A DNA stretch of 64,000 nucleotides from Mesorhizobium sangaii (lineage in GTDB: Bacteria > Pseudomonadota > Alphaproteobacteria > Rhizobiales > Rhizobiaceae), in contig NZ_JACHEF010000006.1 of the NCBI RefSeq assembly GCF_014207355.1, positions 392,282-456,281 on the forward strand, in the 5' to 3' direction. Below are positions 40,897 to 50,616 of the stretch, piece by piece. The notes under the pieces were generated by a model. That model searched no databases, was not told the DNA's origin, and was given only the letters and a program-made list of their open reading frames with translations. How positions within the stretch are numbered: position 1 is the stretch's first letter; each line of letters opens with the position of its first letter. The translations under genes were made by a program, and so were the position numbers.

Positions 40897-40908
40897 CAAC
40901 ACCCCCCA

Positions 40909-40952
40909 GAGCAATTCCAGGAAAAGGGCGACGGTTCAGACCGAGCCCTTTT
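40909..40952 (-). repeat. partial intergenic repeat with ubiG terminator
   Basis: GAGCAATTCCAGGAAAAG (40909-40926) is identical to the reverse complement of 6540-6557. AAAAGGGC (40922-40929) pairs with GCCCTTTT (40945-40952) and overlaps the last codons of ubiG, making a minus-strand terminator. Confidence 0.6.
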
Positions 40953-41685
40953 CCGCCAGCACCATGTAGTTGACGTCCATGTCCTTGGAGCGTGCCCAGC
41001 GGTCGGCGAGCGGATTGTAGGTGACGCCGGTGCGGTCGATGATGCTCAGCCCGGCACCGCCGAGCGCCTTTTCGAGTTCTTCCGGGCGCACCAGCTTGCC
41101 GAACTGATGGGTGCCGCGCGGCAGCCAGCGCAGTACATATTCGGCGCCGATGATGGCCAGGCCGAGCGCCTTCAGGGTGCGGTTGATGGTGGCCACGAAC
41201 ATGATGCCGCCGGGCCGAACCATTTCGCCGCATTTGCCGACGAACAGGTCGATGTCGGCGACGTGCTCGACGACTTCCATGTTGAGGATGACGTCGAATT
41301 TCTCACCGGCATCGGCCAGATCCTCAGCCGTCGTGGCGCGGTAGTCGACGCTCACATTGCCCTCGGCCGCGTGCAGCTTCGCCACTTCGATGTTCGTTTC
41401 GGAGGCATCCGCTCCGACCACCTCGGCGCCAAGCCGCGCCATCGGCTCGCACAAAAGCCCGCCGCCGCAGCCGATGTCGAGAATGCGCAGGCCCTCGAAA
41501 GGCCGTGCCGCGCGCGGGTCGCGGCCAAAGCGCGTTGCTATCTGGTCGCGGATATAGGAGAGCCGGACCGGATTGAACTTGTGCAGCGGGCGAAACTTGC
41601 CGTTCGGATTCCACCATTCGGCGGCAAGAGCGGAAAAGCGTTCCACTTCTCCGGCATCGATCGTCGATCGTCGGGGCTCTGGCAT
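40936..41685 (-). CDS. ubiG: ubiquinone biosynthesis O-methyltransferase
   Basis: 249 aa. UbiG features: FSALAAEWWNPNGKFRPLHKFNPVRLSYI near residues 18-46, the SAM motif LDIGCGGGLLCEPMARLGAEVVGAD near 70-94, and NMEVVEHVADIDLFV near 136. It performs both O-methylation steps of ubiquinone synthesis. The ATG at 41685 has GAGGAGA upstream. In Rhizobiales it sits next to lysC; here three genes (DUF1089, GGDEF, hybrid kinase) intervene. Confidence 0.95.
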   Translation of the reverse strand: MPEPRRSTIDAGEVERFSALAAEWWNPNGKFRPLHKFNPVRLSYIRDQIATRFGRDPRAARPFEGLRILDIGCGGGLLCEPMARLGAEVVGADASETNIEVAKLHAAEGNVSVDYRATTAEDLADAGEKFDVILNMEVVEHVADIDLFVGKCGEMVRPGGIMFVATINRTLKALGLAIIGAEYVLRWLPRGTHQFGKLVRPEELEKALGGAGLSIIDRTGVTYNPLADRWARSKDMDVNYMVLAEKGSV

Positions 41686-41869
41686 CGGTTGTCTCCTCAA
41701 GCGCTAGGAAGTCGGGCGTGGGGCGGCGAATGTCAAGGCAACAATTTTTCTCTGCCGCCAGGGCGATGCATTCTGTCAGGGCATGTCAGTTGCCGGGTGG
41801 CGCGGGTGAAACACAATTGGCCAGGCAGGCGAAGGAGAGGGGATCTTTTTGACGTCGGGGGAGTGGACA

Positions 41870-42433
41870 ATGATACCAATGACGGCTTCCATCCTTTGGC
41901 GCCGGCTGGACGTGGAAGGCCACGACGCCTGCCTGCTTTCGCCGGCCGACGGCGAGCAGACCCTCAGGGGACAGGCCATCTTCATCCAGGACGGCCAGCC
42001 ATGCTGCCTTGCCTATGAGGTGATTTGCGATGCAGGCTGGTGCACTCGATCAGCGCGGATCGACGGCTTTTCCGGTACGTCGAAGCTGCATTACGCTATC
42101 GAACGGGGGCCCAGCGGCCAGTGGATACTGAACGGCGAAGTCCAAGATGGCGTCGCCGGGCTTGTCGACGTCGATCTTGGTTTCACGCCGGCATCGAATC
42201 TGCTGGCGATCCGTCGGTTCAACCTCGGCGTCGGGGAGGCGACGTCCGCCCAGGCCGCCTACCTGACGTTCCCCGAGCTCAAGCTGGTGCGCCTCGATCA
42301 GACCTACCGGCGTCTCGACACGGTTCGCTATGCCGCGCCGGTGTTCGGCTATGACGAGGTTCTCGACGTGTCACCGCACGGCTTTGTCGTCGATTATCCC
42401 GGCCTGTGGAGAGCCACCGCACTGCCAGGCTGA
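41870..42433 (+). CDS. putative glycolipid-binding (DUF1089) family protein
   Basis: 187 aa. The opening ILWRRLDVEGHDACLLSP and the later pattern VDLGFTPASNLLAIRRFNL and LTFPELKLVRLDQTYRRLD are those of the DUF1089 putative glycolipid-binding family, a single beta-rich domain. GGGGGAG precedes the ATG at 41870; a TTG at 41849 is an alternative start. No signal peptide. Ligand unknown. Confidence 0.8.
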   Translation: MIPMTASILWRRLDVEGHDACLLSPADGEQTLRGQAIFIQDGQPCCLAYEVICDAGWCTRSARIDGFSGTSKLHYAIERGPSGQWILNGEVQDGVAGLVDVDLGFTPASNLLAIRRFNLGVGEATSAQAAYLTFPELKLVRLDQTYRRLDTVRYAAPVFGYDEVLDVSPHGFVVDYPGLWRATALPG

Positions 42434-42576
42434 CCCCACTATCTTCGGTGCCGCGATCTTGCTGGAGATGGCGGTTGATCCGGCTTCCTTAACATGAAAT
42501 TTACGAGGTTGGCGGTTTCCTGAAGCACGAGCGGGATTCGGCATATAGATTGCCTTTCCTAGAATGGGATGGCTTG

Positions 42577-44808
42577 GTGCGGATCAAGACCCAGATTATT
42601 GCTACTTTGCTGAGCGCAGCGGCCTTGATCGGCCTGGTGGGCGGCATTGCAATAGTCTCCCAGATGTCGCTGACCAGATCCTCCGCACTGGCTGAGGCGA
42701 CAAGCGTTGCACGGCAACTGGCGGCGGCGATCGCCTTCAAGGCTACCGATACGCCACGTCCGTTGTTCGAGAGACCCGAGGCGCTGCGTGAATTCGTGAC
42801 CTCGCAGCACAGTGGCTCGAAACGCGACCTCGTCGTGGTCGATCGCGGCAAGATCATCCTGGCCGACGTTCCGGGTGAAGAACAAAATATCGGAACCGCG
42901 TTCGATCATGATGGCGGCAACGAAGTCGGCCGCACGCTCGATGACGGCGAGCCGCGCGACTTCGTCGAAAGCAGCGCCGACGTGTCAGAAGCAATCAACC
43001 TGGTCGCGGTACCGATCAAGGATGCCCCGGGCAAGATCGTCGGCGCGGTCCTGTTCGAGTACACGCCGCTGCTGCGCGCCGCCCAACAGCGCACCAACAA
43101 CATGCTCTGGCTTGTCGGCCTGAGCACCGCGGCCGCCGTCCTGATATCGGCGATCTCGGCTTTCCTTTTGCTGCGCGGCTTTGGCGCTGGCCTTTCCGGC
43201 CTCAACCGCGGCATCGAATCGCTGGCGCGTGGCGACGCCGGGGCGCGGATCGGCCGTACCTCCAACGACGAGTTCGGCCTGTTGGCGCAAGGGTTCGACC
43301 GCATGGCGTCCGAGCTCGAAGCCTCGCGTGGGCAGCTCGTCGAACAGAAGGCCTATATCGAGGATATCGTCCGTACCGTCGCCGAGGGCATTGCCGTTAT
43401 CGACGGCAGGGGCCGGATGGTCTCCGTCAATCCGGCAGCCGCCGATATCATCGGCTTGCGCAACGACAAGATCGAGGGCCAGGACTGGCCGTCGGTCCTC
43501 GACATAAGGGGATTGTCGGGAAACAGGCTGGCGCAGGGCGCATCCCCGATCGAACTGGCGCTGACCACGGGTCGCCGGCATCAGGCCGAGGTGCGGCTGG
43601 CAAAGCCTGATGGATCGTATCTGCCGGTGATTGCGAGCTGCAATCCGCTCAATCGCTCCGATGGCGGCATCGTGCTGACGTTGAGCGACATCGGCGAGTT
43701 GCGCAGCGCCGAGCGGGCGGTCAGCGATCGCGCCGAGGAACTGTCGACGCTGAACCGCGAACTGAAGGAGACGTCCCAGGCGACTACCCGCCTGGTCAAA
43801 CTCGGCGAGTTGCTTCAGGCTTGCGTCACCTTCCAGGAGGCGTTTTCCGTCGTCGGCTCGGCCATGCCCGACTTCTTTGGCGGATTGAGCGGAACCGTTC
43901 ATCTGACCAGCGCCTCGCGCAATCTGGTCGAGGAGATGGCGCATTGGGGCGCGGTCCGTTCGAGCGTTGGCCAATTTGCGCCGGAAGATTGCTGGGCGCT
44001 GCGGCGCGGCCAGGAGCATGTTGCCGGCCCCGGCATGCTGACGCCGCGCTGCAACCACATCACCGAGAATGGCGGCCGCGGTTATGTCTGCATGCCCCTG
44101 GCAGCACAGGGAGAGACGCTTGGCATCGTGCATCTGTGCGAACCAGACGCCGCCGACAAGCCGGATTGGCTGGCCGAGCGGCATCAGATCCTGCGCGGCG
44201 TCGTCGATACGCTGGCGCTGGCGCTGGCCAATTTGCGCCTGCGCGAAACGCTGCGGCAACAATCGATCCGTGATCCCAACACCGGGCTCTACAACCGCCG
44301 CTATCTCGAGGAAACAAGCAGTCGCGAATTGAGGCGCATGGAGCGTGCCGAACAGCCCCTGGCGATGATCATGCTCGATGTCGATCATTTCAAGCAGTTC
44401 AACGACACGTTCGGCCATGAAGCCGGCGATCTCGTCCTCAAGCAGGTCGCCGCCACGCTGCTCGACCACGCCAGGGAAAGCGACGTGGTGTCACGCTACG
44501 GTGGCGAGGAATTCGCCCTGATGATGCCGGGGACGTCGCTGGCGGACGGTGCCGAGCGCGCCGAGGCGCTGCGAAAAGCGATCAAGCAGCTTCACCTCGC
44601 TCATCGCGGCCGCACGCTTGGCACCATCACGGCGTCATTCGGGGTGGCTGCCTTTCCGGAGCTTGGCGCCTCCTGGGCGGAGATCGTCAACGCTGCGGAC
44701 CGCGCGCTCTATCAGGCCAAGGCAGACGGGCGTGACCGCGTCGTGGTCGGGCTGGGCAAGGCCCATGCCGACCGTCACCAGGCCAAGGCCAGCAAAACCC
44801 TTGCTTGA
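42577..44808 (+). CDS. HAMP-PAS-GAF-GGEEF membrane diguanylate cyclase
   Basis: About 743 aa. N-terminal TM (residues ~5-28), a periplasmic sensor (~30-165), a second TM (~178-200), HAMP (~200-255, ending GLLAQGFDRMASELEAS), PAS (~265-385), a GAF-like domain (~410-570) and GGDEF (~580-735). The catalytic RYGGEEF lies near residue 641, and the inhibitory RxxD site (RESD) is intact five residues before it, unlike the cyclase at 6.7-8.7 kb. It should synthesise c-di-GMP with product feedback. Candidate starts are GTG 42577 (taken, because the TM begins directly after) and TTG 42550. It is convergent with the hybrid kinase. Confidence 0.87.
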   Translation: MRIKTQIIATLLSAAALIGLVGGIAIVSQMSLTRSSALAEATSVARQLAAAIAFKATDTPRPLFERPEALREFVTSQHSGSKRDLVVVDRGKIILADVPGEEQNIGTAFDHDGGNEVGRTLDDGEPRDFVESSADVSEAINLVAVPIKDAPGKIVGAVLFEYTPLLRAAQQRTNNMLWLVGLSTAAAVLISAISAFLLLRGFGAGLSGLNRGIESLARGDAGARIGRTSNDEFGLLAQGFDRMASELEASRGQLVEQKAYIEDIVRTVAEGIAVIDGRGRMVSVNPAAADIIGLRNDKIEGQDWPSVLDIRGLSGNRLAQGASPIELALTTGRRHQAEVRLAKPDGSYLPVIASCNPLNRSDGGIVLTLSDIGELRSAERAVSDRAEELSTLNRELKETSQATTRLVKLGELLQACVTFQEAFSVVGSAMPDFFGGLSGTVHLTSASRNLVEEMAHWGAVRSSVGQFAPEDCWALRRGQEHVAGPGMLTPRCNHITENGGRGYVCMPLAAQGETLGIVHLCEPDAADKPDWLAERHQILRGVVDTLALALANLRLRETLRQQSIRDPNTGLYNRRYLEETSSRELRRMERAEQPLAMIMLDVDHFKQFNDTFGHEAGDLVLKQVAATLLDHARESDVVSRYGGEEFALMMPGTSLADGAERAEALRKAIKQLHLAHRGRTLGTITASFGVAAFPELGASWAEIVNAADRALYQAKADGRDRVVVGLGKAHADRHQAKASKTLA

Positions 44809-44886
44809 GGTCCGACGTCCCGCTGTCGCGTCCAGCCAGAAACGCGGTTCCATCCGGGCAGGTCGCGGTTGTCGATCACGACAGGA

Positions 44887-46767
44887 TCATTCCAGACCGG
44901 GCTGCTTCGTGTCCAGCACGTTGCGCAGTTTCGCCGCCAGCTGCTCGATGGTGAACGGCTTGGCCAGGAAGTGCACGTCGTGGTCGAGCACGCCATTGTG
45001 GACCACGGCGTTCCTGGTGAAGCCGGTGGTAAAGATCACCTTCAGTTGCGGCATGCGGGCGACCGCCTCTTCCGCAAGCTTGCGCCCGTTCATCACCGGC
45101 ATGACGATATCGGTGAACAGCAGGGCGATGCCGGGGTTTTCGGCCAGCGCCTGCAGAGCTTCCTGGCCGCTGCCGACATGGATGACGGTATAGCCGAGTT
45201 CGCGTAGGGCATCCGTGGTTGAAGCACGCACGCGTGCATCGTCCTCGACGACAAGGATGGTTTCGGTGACCGGAGCCGTGGGGTTGTCGCCCCGCCCCGT
45301 GGGGAAGGCAACCTCCTCCTGTCCGAAGAATCGCGGCAAATAGATCTTGATCGTCGTGCCTTCGCCGGGCTCGGAATAGATCTTGACGTGGCCGCCGGAC
45401 TGTTTGACGAAGCCGTACACTTGGCTCAGCCCCAGGCCCGTGCCCTTGTTGACCGGCTTGGTGGTGAAAAAGGGCTCGAAGGCCTTGGCCATGGTGTCGG
45501 GCGCCATGCCCTCACCGGTGTCGCTGACGGCGATCATCACATACTGGCCGGCTTTGACCTCGGCATGAGTGGCTGCATAGCTGTCGTCGAGGTGGCTGTT
45601 GGCGGTCTCGATGGTCAGCTTGCCGTCGTCGCCCATCGCGTCGCGCGCATTGACGGCAAGGTTGAGAATGGCGTTCTCGATCTGGCTCGGGTCGGCATGG
45701 GTCTTCCACAAGCCTCCCGCCAGCACGGTTTCGATGCGGATGGTTTCGCCCAGCGCCCGCCGAAGCAGATCGGACATTCCAGTCAGCAGCCGGTTGGTAT
45801 CGACGATCTGCGGCGCCAGCGGCTGCTGGCGCGAGAAGGCGAGCAGCCTGGCCGTCAGATTTGCCGCCCGGTTTGCCGCGTCGATCGCTGCTTCGATGAA
45901 TTTTGCGATGTCGTGCTCGCCGCGCTCCAGCTTGCGCTGAGCGAGGTTCATGGCGCTGATGATCACCGCCAGCATATTGTTGAAGTCGTGGGCGATACCG
46001 CCCGTCAACTGCCCGACCGCCTCCATCTTCTGCATTTGGCGGATCTGGGATTCGGCCTTTTCGCGTGTCTGGATCTCATTGCCGAGCGCGATGTTCTTGC
46101 GCGTCAGCTCATCCTGGGCGGCGGCCACCTCGCGGAAGCGGCGTCGGGATTCGCGGATGGTGTAAGTGCCGAGCAGAAAGATCGCCAGCAGTGCCGCCAG
46201 CGAGCCGATGCGCAGCCAGGTCTCGACCTGGTCCGTGTGCTCGTCACGCTCGGCGACGGCGGCGGCGCCGATGCGACGGATCGTATCCATGCTAGCCCGG
46301 ATATCGTCCATGGCGGCCTTGCCCTGGCCGCTGCGGACCATCTCCAGCGCCTTCGCCGCGTCACCCTTGTCGTAGAGGGCGATCGTTTCGGACAGCTCCG
46401 CCTGCTTTTGCGCAAGCGCGTCCTTGATGTGACTGACCTGCAGGGCGAGTTGGTCGTCCGAGGCTGTCATCGTGTCGATGCGGGCGAGTTGCCCCGGGAT
46501 TGCCTCGACCGCCTTCCGATAAGGTTCGAGGTAGGATTTCTCGCCGGTCAGCAGATAGCCGCGCTGGCCGCTCTCGGCATCCTGCGCCAGTGAAAGCAGC
46601 CCGGAAAGCAGTTCCTGATATTCGATTGTCTCACGCGCGGCGGCACGATTGGCCCGCTGGCTCTCGACCAGCACGGCGCGCGTGCCGACGATCAGCGCCA
46701 GCATCGCGAAGCCGATGAAAAGCGGGAGCGATTGCCATCGGGTGGCGCGTCGAAGACGAGCAATCAT
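44887..46767 (-). CDS. CHASE3 hybrid sensor histidine kinase/response regulator
   Basis: 626 aa. TM1 is about 13-33, a CHASE3 periplasmic domain about 38-180 (with SGQRGYLLTGEKSYLEPY), TM2 about 186-204, a coiled coil to ~245, then the HisKA domain with GGIAHDFNNML (phosphohistidine 260), HATPase_c (NAVNARDAM-type N-box, DTGEGM, GTGLGLS) to ~490, and a C-terminal receiver with VVEDDARVR and phospho-acceptor in LFTDIVMP plus FLAKPF. No output domain follows, so a partner or phosphorelay is needed. It stands alone upstream of lysC, and the ligand is unknown. Confidence 0.92.
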   Translation of the reverse strand: MIARLRRATRWQSLPLFIGFAMLALIVGTRAVLVESQRANRAAARETIEYQELLSGLLSLAQDAESGQRGYLLTGEKSYLEPYRKAVEAIPGQLARIDTMTASDDQLALQVSHIKDALAQKQAELSETIALYDKGDAAKALEMVRSGQGKAAMDDIRASMDTIRRIGAAAVAERDEHTDQVETWLRIGSLAALLAIFLLGTYTIRESRRRFREVAAAQDELTRKNIALGNEIQTREKAESQIRQMQKMEAVGQLTGGIAHDFNNMLAVIISAMNLAQRKLERGEHDIAKFIEAAIDAANRAANLTARLLAFSRQQPLAPQIVDTNRLLTGMSDLLRRALGETIRIETVLAGGLWKTHADPSQIENAILNLAVNARDAMGDDGKLTIETANSHLDDSYAATHAEVKAGQYVMIAVSDTGEGMAPDTMAKAFEPFFTTKPVNKGTGLGLSQVYGFVKQSGGHVKIYSEPGEGTTIKIYLPRFFGQEEVAFPTGRGDNPTAPVTETILVVEDDARVRASTTDALRELGYTVIHVGSGQEALQALAENPGIALLFTDIVMPVMNGRKLAEEAVARMPQLKVIFTTGFTRNAVVHNGVLDHDVHFLAKPFTIEQLAAKLRNVLDTKQPGLE

Positions 46768-46999
46768 CTGTTATGCCGGATCAAAAGGAATTTCCCGCGG
46801 GCAGCATTTCGTAAGCGGCGGCGGACCGGAACGCAATATGCCGTGTTCTTGAAGTCGGCAATCCGCCGCCAGCCTTGCGAAAGCTTCATCATTTGGCTAA
46901 GGAGGCCGCGAATTCAGCGGCCGGCACCAGCCGGCCTTCCGCTTTTCGGGATTCCGCTTTTGGGCTGGGTCCGGTATCAGGCAAAGGCATTTCGCTTCC

Positions 47000-48253
47000 A
47001 TGGCGCGCATCGTGATGAAATTCGGCGGAACCTCCGTCGCCGACATCGCCCGCATCCGCAATGTGGCGCGTCACGTCAAACGCGAGGTCGACGCCGGCCA
47101 TGAGGTGGCGGTGGTCGTCTCGGCGATGGCCGGCAAGACCAATGAACTGGTCCAATGGACGCGCGAAGCCTCGCCGATGCACGACGCACGCGAATATGAC
47201 GCAGTCGTCGCTTCCGGCGAACAGGTCACCGCCGGCCTTCTGGCAATCACCTTGCAGAACATGGGCGTGCACGCCCGTTCCTGGCAGGGCTGGCAGATCC
47301 CGATCAAGACCGACAATGCGCACGGCGCGGCGCGCATCCTCGACATCGACGGCGCCTTCCTGATCAAGCGTTTCGGCGAGGGCCAGGTGGCGGTGGTCGC
47401 CGGCTTCCAGGGCATCGGCCCGGACAATCGCATCGCCACGCTTGGCCGCGGCGGTTCCGACACCAGCGCGGTGGCGATCGCTGCGGCGGTCAAGGCCGAT
47501 CGTTGTGACATCTACACCGACGTCGACGGGGTCTACACCACCGATCCACGCATCGAGCCGAAGGCGCGGCGGCTGGCCAAGATTTCGTTCGAGGAAATGC
47601 TTGAAATGGCCTCGCTTGGCGCCAAGGTTCTGCAGGTGCGTTCGGTCGAGCTTGCCATGGTGCACAGGGTGCGTACCTTCGTGCGGTCGTCCTTCGACGA
47701 TCCCGATGCGCCCGGAATGGGGGATTTGCTCAATCCGCCCGGAACGCTCATTTGCGACGAGGAAGAGATCGTGGAACAGCAGGTCGTCACCGGAATTGCC
47801 TATGCCAAGGACGAAGCGCAGATTTCGCTGCGCCGTGTCGGCGACCGGCCGGGCGTCGCCGCCGGCATCTTCGGGCCGCTGGCCGAGGCCAACATCAATG
47901 TCGACATGATCGTCCAGAACATTTCCGAGGACGGCAAGTTCACCGACATGACCTTCACCGTGCCGTCGGGCGATGTCGACAAGGCGCTGGCCGTGCTCGA
48001 GCGCCTGAAAGCCTCGATCGGCTACGATGTCGTGCAATCGGAAGCCGGCATGTCGAAGGTTTCGGTCATCGGCATCGGCATGAGGAGCCATGCCGGCGTC
48101 GCCGCCACAGCTTTCAAGGCGCTGGCCGACCGTTCGATCAACATCCGCGCCATCACGACCTCCGAGATCAAGATTTCGATACTGATCGACGGTCCGTACA
48201 CCGAACTTGCGGTTCGTACTTTGCATTCCGTCTACGGTCTGGATAAGCAGTAG
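47000..48253 (+). CDS. lysC: aspartate kinase
   Basis: 417 aa. The amino-acid kinase domain opens MARIVMKFGGTSVADIARI and holds GRGGSDTSAVAIAAAVKADRCDIYTDVDGV near residue 153-182. Two ACT domains (about 265-335 and 345-410) carry EANINVDMIVQNIS and AAFKALADRSINIRAI-type segments, giving feedback control by lysine/threonine. It phosphorylates aspartate, the first step to lysine, threonine and methionine. ptsP follows 83 bp downstream. This gene pair is conserved in Rhizobiales. Confidence 0.96.
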   Translation: MARIVMKFGGTSVADIARIRNVARHVKREVDAGHEVAVVVSAMAGKTNELVQWTREASPMHDAREYDAVVASGEQVTAGLLAITLQNMGVHARSWQGWQIPIKTDNAHGAARILDIDGAFLIKRFGEGQVAVVAGFQGIGPDNRIATLGRGGSDTSAVAIAAAVKADRCDIYTDVDGVYTTDPRIEPKARRLAKISFEEMLEMASLGAKVLQVRSVELAMVHRVRTFVRSSFDDPDAPGMGDLLNPPGTLICDEEEIVEQQVVTGIAYAKDEAQISLRRVGDRPGVAAGIFGPLAEANINVDMIVQNISEDGKFTDMTFTVPSGDVDKALAVLERLKASIGYDVVQSEAGMSKVSVIGIGMRSHAGVAATAFKALADRSINIRAITTSEIKISILIDGPYTELAVRTLHSVYGLDKQ

Positions 48254-48336
48254 CGAGAACGATTTGAGTTGTTGCGTGTGCGCCGGTCGCAGTGGAAACT
48301 GCGGCGGGCATAATGCCCATTGGAGAAGAAGCCGCG

Positions 48337-50607
48337 ATGCGTGATCAGGCCAGTGGCCCGCGCGTTTTGCTGAAACGGCTCCGCGAGCTCATGCAGGAGC
48401 CGCTGGAGCCGCAGGAGCGGCTTGACCGGATCGTGCGCGACATCGCCTCCAACATGGTCGCCGAGGTCTGCTCGCTCTACGTGCTGCGCGCCGATTCGGT
48501 GCTCGAACTCTACGCCACCGAAGGTTTGAACCCGAACGCCGTCCACCTGGCGCAGCTGCGGCTGGGGCAAGGCCTGGTCGGCACGATCGCGGCCAGCGCG
48601 CGGCCGCTCAACCTTTCCAACGCCCAGGAACACCCGGCCTTTGCCTACCTGCCGGAGACCGGGGAAGAGATCTACAACTCCTTCCTTGGCGTGCCGGTGC
48701 TACGGGCAGGGCGCACGCTGGGCGTGCTGGTGGTGCAGAACAAGACGATGCGCCACTACCGCGACGACGAGGTCGAGGCGCTGGAAACCACGGCGATGGT
48801 GATCGCCGAGATGATCGCCACCGGCGATCTGGCGCGGCTGACCCGGCCCGGCCTCGAACTCGACCTGCGCCGTCCGGTCAGTTTCACCGGCCTGTCCTTC
48901 AACGACGGCGTCGGGCTTGGCCATGTCGTGCTGCACGAGCCGCGCATCGTCGTCACCAATTTGTTCAACGAGGACAGCGAGGAAGAGGTCCGCCGGCTCG
49001 AGACCTCGCTCGGCTCGCTCCGGCTCTCCATCGACGACATGCTGGAACGTCGCGACGTCGCCTTCGAGGGCGAGCATCGCCAGGTCCTGGAAGCCTATCG
49101 CATGTTCGCCAACGACCGCGGCTGGGTGCGCCGGCTGGAAGAGGCGATTCGCAACGGCCTGACCGCGGAAGCAGCGGTGGAAAAGGTGCAGAGCGACATG
49201 CGCGCCCGCATGCTGCACATGACCGACCCCTATCTGCGCGAGCGGATGAGCGATTTCGACGACCTCGCCAACCGGCTGCTGCGCCAGCTGATGGGGCGCG
49301 GGCCGGAAGATGTCGCGGCGTCGCTGCCGAAGGACGCCATCATCGTCGCCCGCTCGATGGGTGCCGCCGAGCTGCTCGACTATCCCCGCGACAAGATGCG
49401 CGGGCTGGTGCTCGAGGATGGTGCTGCCACCAGCCACGTCGTCATCGTCGCGCGCGCCATGGGCATCCCTGTCGCCGGCCAGATGAAGGGCGCCGTTTCC
49501 ATGGCGGAAAACGGCGATGCCATCATCGTCGACGGCGAAGAGGGCGTGATCCATTTGCGGCCGCAGCCCGACCTCGAAGCCGCCTATGCCGAAAAGGTGC
49601 GTTTCCGGGCGCGCCGGCAAGAGGTCTATCGCGAGCTGCGCAAGAAGCCGTCGACGACCAGGGATGGTGTCCAGGTCGATTTGTTGATGAATGCCGGTCT
49701 TGCCGTCGACCTGCCACAGCTTGCCGAGGCGGGTGCGGCCGGCATCGGCCTGTTCCGCACCGAATTGCAGTTCATGGTCGCCTCGACATTTCCCCGCGCC
49801 GAGGCCCAGGAAAAGCTTTACCGCGACGTGCTCGAAGCGGCGCGCGGCAAGCCGGTGACCTTCCGCACCATCGATATTGGCGGCGACAAGGTGCTGCCCT
49901 ATTTCAAGGGTGCGATCCAGGAGGAGAACCCGGCGCTCGGATGGCGGGCGATCCGCCTGACGCTCGACCGGCCGGGCCTGCTGCGCACCCAGATCCGCGC
50001 TCTGCTCAAGGCCAGTGGCGGACGAGAATTGAAGCTGATGCTGCCGATGGTGACCGAGCTTGGCGAGATCGCCCAGGCGCGCGAGATCATCGACCGCGAG
50101 GTCAGGCATCTGTCGCGCTTTGCCCATCATCTGCCGACCAGCCTCAAGCTGGGCGCGATGCTGGAAGTGCCGTCGCTTCTGTTTCAGCTCGACGAATTGA
50201 TGAAGGCGGTCGACTTCGTCTCGGTCGGTTCGAACGATCTGTTCCAGTTCGTCATGGCCGTCGACCGCGGCAACACGCAATTGGCCAACCGGTTCGATAC
50301 GCTGTCGGCGCCGTTCCTGCGCGTCCTGAAGCAGATCGCCGATGCCGGCATCCGCAACCACACGCCGGTAACACTGTGCGGCGAACTCGCTGGCAAGCCG
50401 ATCTCGGCAATGGCGCTGATCGGTCTTGGCTTCCGCTCGATCTCGATGTCGCCGGCCTCGATCGGCCCGGTCAAGGCGATGCTGACGGAGCTGCCGCTGG
50501 ATGAGTTGGAGGCGTTCTTCAACGACAATCTGATGGCGCCGGCGCAGGGGCTGCCGATGCGGGCGCTGCTGCAGGCCTTTGCCGACGACCGTTCGATCCC
50601 ATTGTAG
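48337..50607 (+). CDS. ptsP: PTS-Ntr enzyme I (phosphoenolpyruvate-protein phosphotransferase)
   Basis: 756 aa. An N-terminal GAF domain (about 15-165) as in all PtsP, then the PEP-utiliser N-domain, the swivelling histidine domain with GAATSHVVIVARAMGIP (His near residue 366), and the PEP-binding TIM barrel with GLFRTELQFM, RTIDIGGDKVLPYF and SVGSNDLFQFVMAVDRGN. It feeds phosphate to NPr and EIIA-Ntr for nitrogen/potassium regulation rather than sugar uptake. ATG 48337 with GGAGAAG upstream was preferred to 48292. Confidence 0.95.
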   Translation: MRDQASGPRVLLKRLRELMQEPLEPQERLDRIVRDIASNMVAEVCSLYVLRADSVLELYATEGLNPNAVHLAQLRLGQGLVGTIAASARPLNLSNAQEHPAFAYLPETGEEIYNSFLGVPVLRAGRTLGVLVVQNKTMRHYRDDEVEALETTAMVIAEMIATGDLARLTRPGLELDLRRPVSFTGLSFNDGVGLGHVVLHEPRIVVTNLFNEDSEEEVRRLETSLGSLRLSIDDMLERRDVAFEGEHRQVLEAYRMFANDRGWVRRLEEAIRNGLTAEAAVEKVQSDMRARMLHMTDPYLRERMSDFDDLANRLLRQLMGRGPEDVAASLPKDAIIVARSMGAAELLDYPRDKMRGLVLEDGAATSHVVIVARAMGIPVAGQMKGAVSMAENGDAIIVDGEEGVIHLRPQPDLEAAYAEKVRFRARRQEVYRELRKKPSTTRDGVQVDLLMNAGLAVDLPQLAEAGAAGIGLFRTELQFMVASTFPRAEAQEKLYRDVLEAARGKPVTFRTIDIGGDKVLPYFKGAIQEENPALGWRAIRLTLDRPGLLRTQIRALLKASGGRELKLMLPMVTELGEIAQAREIIDREVRHLSRFAHHLPTSLKLGAMLEVPSLLFQLDELMKAVDFVSVGSNDLFQFVMAVDRGNTQLANRFDTLSAPFLRVLKQIADAGIRNHTPVTLCGELAGKPISAMALIGLGFRSISMSPASIGPVKAMLTELPLDELEAFFNDNLMAPAQGLPMRALLQAFADDRSIPL

Positions 50608-50616
50608 CCCCACATC

